Source: Paenalcaligenes hermetiae (lineage in GTDB: Bacteria > Pseudomonadota > Gammaproteobacteria > Burkholderiales > Burkholderiaceae_B). From it: DNA of 64,000 bases. Shown here piece after piece: positions 61,580-64,000 of the stretch (positions within the stretch are counted from its first letter, which is position 1; each line of letters starts with the position of its first letter). The notes under the pieces are model-generated. The model saw only the letters and a list, made by a program, of their open reading frames with translations. It did not search any database and was not told the DNA's origin. The stretch spans positions 213,334 through 277,333 of the forward strand of contig NZ_BAABKD010000008.1 in the NCBI RefSeq assembly GCF_039543645.1, written 5' to 3'. The position numbers were made by a program, and so were the translations under genes.

Positions 61580-62470
61580 ATGGCTTTTATCGAAGCATTT
61601 ATTCGTTTTTTACGGCAACAAGCCTTATCCGAGCACACGCTTGCCGCCTATCTGCGTGATTTACAACAGTTAAAGCACTGGCTCGATCAGCAACCCTTTT
61701 CGCAAGACTTAACCCAGGTCTCTACCGAGCAGCTGCAAGCATGGCTAAATGATCCCACTGCCAATGCCTCGCCCAGTACGGTTAACCGACGTATTGCTAG
61801 TATCAAGAAATTTTTCCATTGGCTCTGTGACCAAGACCCAACGTATCACAATCCAGCAGAATCCTTACGCCCACTAAAAATCACGACCACACCTAGCGAA
61901 CCGCTGACCCATGCCGATATTGATGCCCTGCTACAAGCTCCAAACACCCAACAACGACTGGGCTTACGTGATAAAAGCATGCTTGAGCTTCTCTATGCAA
62001 CGGGGATGCGTGTGAGTGAGCTCGTAGCGCTACGTCTAGAGCAGCTAGACTTAGCGCAAGGGGTACTACGGGTTATTCATCCAAACCCACACAGTATCCA
62101 AGAACGGCTAATCCCTATCGGAGAGGACGCAAAATACTGGCTAGAGCGTTATTTATTACACGCTCGCCCGTTGATTTTGCGGCAGCGGCAAAGTGATGCT
62201 GTATTCATCAGCACGCAAGGCAAAGCAATGACACGACAAGGTTTTTGGCTCATTATTAAAAAATACGCCCAACAAGCCCAGCTTACACAAGATTTATCCC
62301 CACATAGCTTGCGCCATGCGTTTGCGTCACATTTATTAAACAATGGTGCTGACGTGGCCATGGTACAGCTTTTACTTGGCCATAAAAACCCAAGCACCAC
62401 CCAAATCTATAGTCACATTACTCGTGAGCGTTTACGTCAGCTACATGCTCTACACCATCCTAGAGCGTAA
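61580..62470 (+). CDS. xerD: Site-specific tyrosine recombinase XerD
   Basis: XerD with XerC resolves chromosome dimers at dif. About 296 residues (E. coli XerD 298). The SAM-like N-terminal domain is residues 1-85 (FIRFLRQQALSEHTLAAYLRDLQQLKHWL). The catalytic domain shows ATGMRVSELVALRLEQLD (first Arg, about residue 147), SPHSLRHAFASHLLNNGADVAMVQLLLGHKNPSTTQIYSH, giving His, Arg, His and the nucleophile Tyr (about residue 278). Start at ATG 61580 fits the family N terminus; a TTG 27 bases upstream is less likely. Divergent from modA. Confidence 0.93.
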   Translation: MAFIEAFIRFLRQQALSEHTLAAYLRDLQQLKHWLDQQPFSQDLTQVSTEQLQAWLNDPTANASPSTVNRRIASIKKFFHWLCDQDPTYHNPAESLRPLKITTTPSEPLTHADIDALLQAPNTQQRLGLRDKSMLELLYATGMRVSELVALRLEQLDLAQGVLRVIHPNPHSIQERLIPIGEDAKYWLERYLLHARPLILRQRQSDAVFISTQGKAMTRQGFWLIIKKYAQQAQLTQDLSPHSLRHAFASHLLNNGADVAMVQLLLGHKNPSTTQIYSHITRERLRQLHALHHPRA

Positions 62471-62484
62471 CTTAGCTTATCATC

Positions 62485-62967
62485 ATGGCAAAAAAAACAA
62501 GTGAAACCCCAGCCACTCTCTGGCTTAAACAACGTAAAATTCCATTCAGTGAGCACATCTACGACTATGCTGCCAAAGGCGGTGCTAATGATGCTGCTAA
62601 AAAATTAGGGCTTGACCCACATATCACGATCAAAACATTAGTGATGGAAGACGAAAAAAAACAGCCTTTAATTATTCTTATGCATGGAGACCAAGAGGTT
62701 TCGACTAAAAATCTTGCCAGACAAACGGGAGTCAAGCACATTCAGCCTTGTGAACCAAATACAGCTCAACGTCACTCGGGCTATTTAGTTGGTGGCACTT
62801 CGCCCTTTGGAACGCGTAAAACCATGCCAGTCTGGGTACAAAAAAGTATTTTGGATTATGAAAGCATCTATATTAATGGGGGCAAGCGAGGTCTACTAAT
62901 ACAAATCAACCCAAAAATTTTGGTTGATTATCTTAAGGCAAAACCCGTGGATGTAGCACTAGACTAA
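62485..62967 (+). CDS. ybaK: Cys-tRNA(Pro)/Cys-tRNA(Cys) deacylase YbaK
   Basis: YbaK hydrolyses cysteine wrongly attached to tRNA-Pro. 160 residues (E. coli 159). Family elements: SEHIYDYAAKGGANDAAKKLGL (about residues 20-42), IKTLVMEDEKKQPLIILMHGDQEVSTKNLARQTG with the important Lys (about residue 46) and GYLVGGTSPFGTRKTMPVWVQKSI (about residues 100-123), the GxxxGGxSP loop. Fifteen bases after xerD, probably co-transcribed. An insertion element begins 24 bases after its stop. Confidence 0.93.
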   Translation: MAKKTSETPATLWLKQRKIPFSEHIYDYAAKGGANDAAKKLGLDPHITIKTLVMEDEKKQPLIILMHGDQEVSTKNLARQTGVKHIQPCEPNTAQRHSGYLVGGTSPFGTRKTMPVWVQKSILDYESIYINGGKRGLLIQINPKILVDYLKAKPVDVALD

Positions 62968-62990
62968 ACCCATCCCCGCTATCTTTTCTA

Positions 62991-63200
62991 TTGACATCCT
63001 CCCCGGCCTGAAGGCCGGAGATTCCTACGGCGCTCAGGGGCGGCTCAATGCCGCCCCTGAGTCGCTTCGGTGGGTTCCTGCTGCTGGCGACCCTACTGCA
63101 TCGCTCACTTCACAGGCGAACCGGGCGTGTCCCGCCCTTAGCACATTGATCGCGCCGACCAGATCGGCGTTTTCCTCGAAGCCACATTCCACACACGCAA
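62991..63200 (-). ncRNA. Putative omega RNA (right-end element RNA) overlapping the tnpB 3' end
   Basis: By analogy with studied TnpB systems, the RNA scaffold comes from the tnpB 3' end and right end, here including the CCGGCCTTCAGGCCGG hairpin and ending GTCAA at 62991. The guide would be the following ~16-20 bases of flank (62990 downward). The 5' boundary is a rough guess and no direct evidence of transcription exists. Confidence 0.45.
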
Positions 63201-64000
63201 ATCGGGCTTGCGTCTGCCGGTTGTCGGCAGACACATGGCCACAGCACGGACAGGAACGGCTCGTGTTCTGTGGCGGCACTGCAACCAGCCAGCCGCCGTT
63301 CCACGCCAGCTTGTAATCCAGTTGGCGGCGGAACTCGAACCAGCCTTGATCGAGGATGGACTTGTTCAGGCCGGACTTGGCACGAACGTTTCTTCCCGGT
63401 TTTTCGGTGCTACCTGCCGCTGACCTGGACATGTTCCGTACCTGCAAATCCTCGATACACACCATCGCGTGGTTTTGGCTGATCGCGGTCGTGGACTTGT
63501 GCAGGTAGTCGCGGCGGGCGTTGCCGATCCGGCAATGGATACGCTGGACGCGGGCTTTCGCCTTCTTCCAGTTGTTGCTGAATTTGGTTTTGCGACTCAT
63601 CGCCTGCTGCGCTTTACGCAAGGCCGTTTCATGCCGCTTGAAGCTGTTGAGCGGCGCGTAGAACGTGCCGTCCGATAAGGTGGCGAATCGCGCAATGCCC
63701 ATGTCGATGCCGACTGCGCCACCCTGCGGCACGGGCTGCTCAACTTCGCGCTCGGTCTGGATGCTTACGAACCACTTGCCGCAAGACTGGCTCACGGTGA
63801 CATTTCTGACTGTGCCCAGCACCTCGCGACTATTGCGGTAGCGCAGCCATCCCAGCTTGGGCAGGAAGATACGACTGTTGCCCTGATCGAGCTTGATCTG
63901 CTTCGGGTCGGGGTAGCGGAAGCTGTCGCGCCACTCGGTGAGCATCTTGCACAGCCCGGCGTAGCCCAGCTTCTTCTCTCCGCGCTCGTAGCGCTCTTTC
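63034..64000 (-). CDS. tnpB: RNA-guided nuclease TnpB (IS200/IS605 accessory protein), 5' end outside window
   Basis: TnpB is an omega-RNA-guided DNA nuclease that cuts empty donor sites and so favours element retention; it is the likely ancestor of Cas12. The last 321 residues are visible and the frame is open to the window edge. Counting from the Met at 63945, RuvC-I Asp is residue 81 (GIDMGIARF), RuvC-II Glu 165 (VCIEDLQ) and RuvC-III Asp 261 (NADLVGAINVL). A zinc ribbon has CxxC at 232-235 and 251-254. So the nuclease looks intact. The 3' end of the gene and the element's right end probably encode the omega RNA scaffold. Confidence 0.9.
   Translation of the reverse strand, partial: KERYERGEKKLGYAGLCKMLTEWRDSFRYPDPKQIKLDQGNSRIFLPKLGWLRYRNSREVLGTVRNVTVSQSCGKWFVSIQTEREVEQPVPQGGAVGIDMGIARFATLSDGTFYAPLNSFKRHETALRKAQQAMSRKTKFSNNWKKAKARVQRIHCRIGNARRDYLHKSTTAISQNHAMVCIEDLQVRNMSRSAAGSTEKPGRNVRAKSGLNKSILDQGWFEFRRQLDYKLAWNGGWLVAVPPQNTSRSCPCCGHVSADNRQTQARFACVECGFEENADLVGAINVLRAGHARFACEVSDAVGSPAAGTHRSDSGAALSRP

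Larger units (their letters stand above)
62991..64000 (-). mobile_element. IS200/IS605-family element, right-end part (runs off the window)
   Basis: The element enters from the right edge and ends at 62991. Read on the minus strand its end has the palindrome CCGGCCTTCAGGCCGG (63003-63018) and finishes GGATGTCAA, so the last four bases are TCAA, the right cleavage tetranucleotide known for IS608. GC content is visibly higher than in neighbouring genes. No tnpA transposase is in view; it may lie outside the window or be absent. Terminal direct repeats are not expected in this family. Confidence 0.75.

Overview
The window looks like a chromosomal segment of a betaproteobacterium of the Alcaligenaceae type (order Burkholderiales). 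This rests on gene content and synteny: rlmE-ftsH-folP-glmM, ppk beside pstSCAB, a CysE with the 'AYAV' tail, the ffs-dnaX-ybaB-recR cluster, and an AddAB-like rather than RecBCD repair pair. Base composition appears moderate (not computed). It is almost fully coding; no gene-free stretch exceeds 300 bases, and no CRISPR array, rRNA or prophage was seen.

Layout. 1-2.1 kb: end of cysE, an IclR regulator and a small MscS channel. 2.2-9.6 kb: a luciferase-like monooxygenase, mutS, a 44-residue membrane protein behind a Fur box, dapA-bamC, an M50 protease and a YciO protein. 9.8-15.1 kb: tRNA-His, a Trp-rich small protein overlapping a cardiolipin synthase, an orphan PaaX regulator, tRNA-Arg, a polysaccharide deacetylase, an extended outer-membrane phospholipase A and tRNA-Pro. 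15.2-18.0 kb: a complete TRAP transporter. 18.1-27.4 kb: a phosphate block (pstSCAB, ppk, divergent ppx, olsB) in which pstS, ppk and olsB each carry a Pho-box-like element at the same distance from a -10. 27.4-33.3 kb: housekeeping block glmM, folP, ftsH, rlmE, yhbY, greA. 33.5-40.8 kb: uracil/xanthine permease, an Fe(III)/aminoethylphosphonate-type ABC transporter with LysR regulator, and a histidine phosphatase. 40.8-46.4 kb: carB, carA, transaldolase. 46.4-49.1 kb: a NitT/TauT ABC transporter with a Tat-exported binding protein. 49.1-58.3 kb: recR, ybaB, dnaX, 4.5S RNA and an AddA/AddB-like pair. 58.4-61.5 kb: molybdate uptake (modE, modABC) with a ModE operator. 61.6-64 kb: xerD, ybaK, then the right end of an IS200/IS605-type element encoding TnpB.

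How the genes work together. The clearest theme is phosphate limitation: uptake (Pst), storage (Ppk), release (Ppx) and replacement of phospholipid by ornithine lipid (OlsB) lie together and three of the transcription units appear to share PhoB control. phoU is not at its usual place after pstB. A second theme is folate, cell-wall and pyrimidine housekeeping, where carAB and greA, often neighbours, are separated by about 7.5 kb of transport genes. Third is molybdate homeostasis, in which ModE carries the Mop domains and ModC lacks one. The only clearly mobile DNA is the TnpB element at the right edge; its RuvC residues are intact, and its predicted omega-RNA guide would be the flank just downstream of ybaK.

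All functional calls come from reading motifs and gene order; no database search was run.
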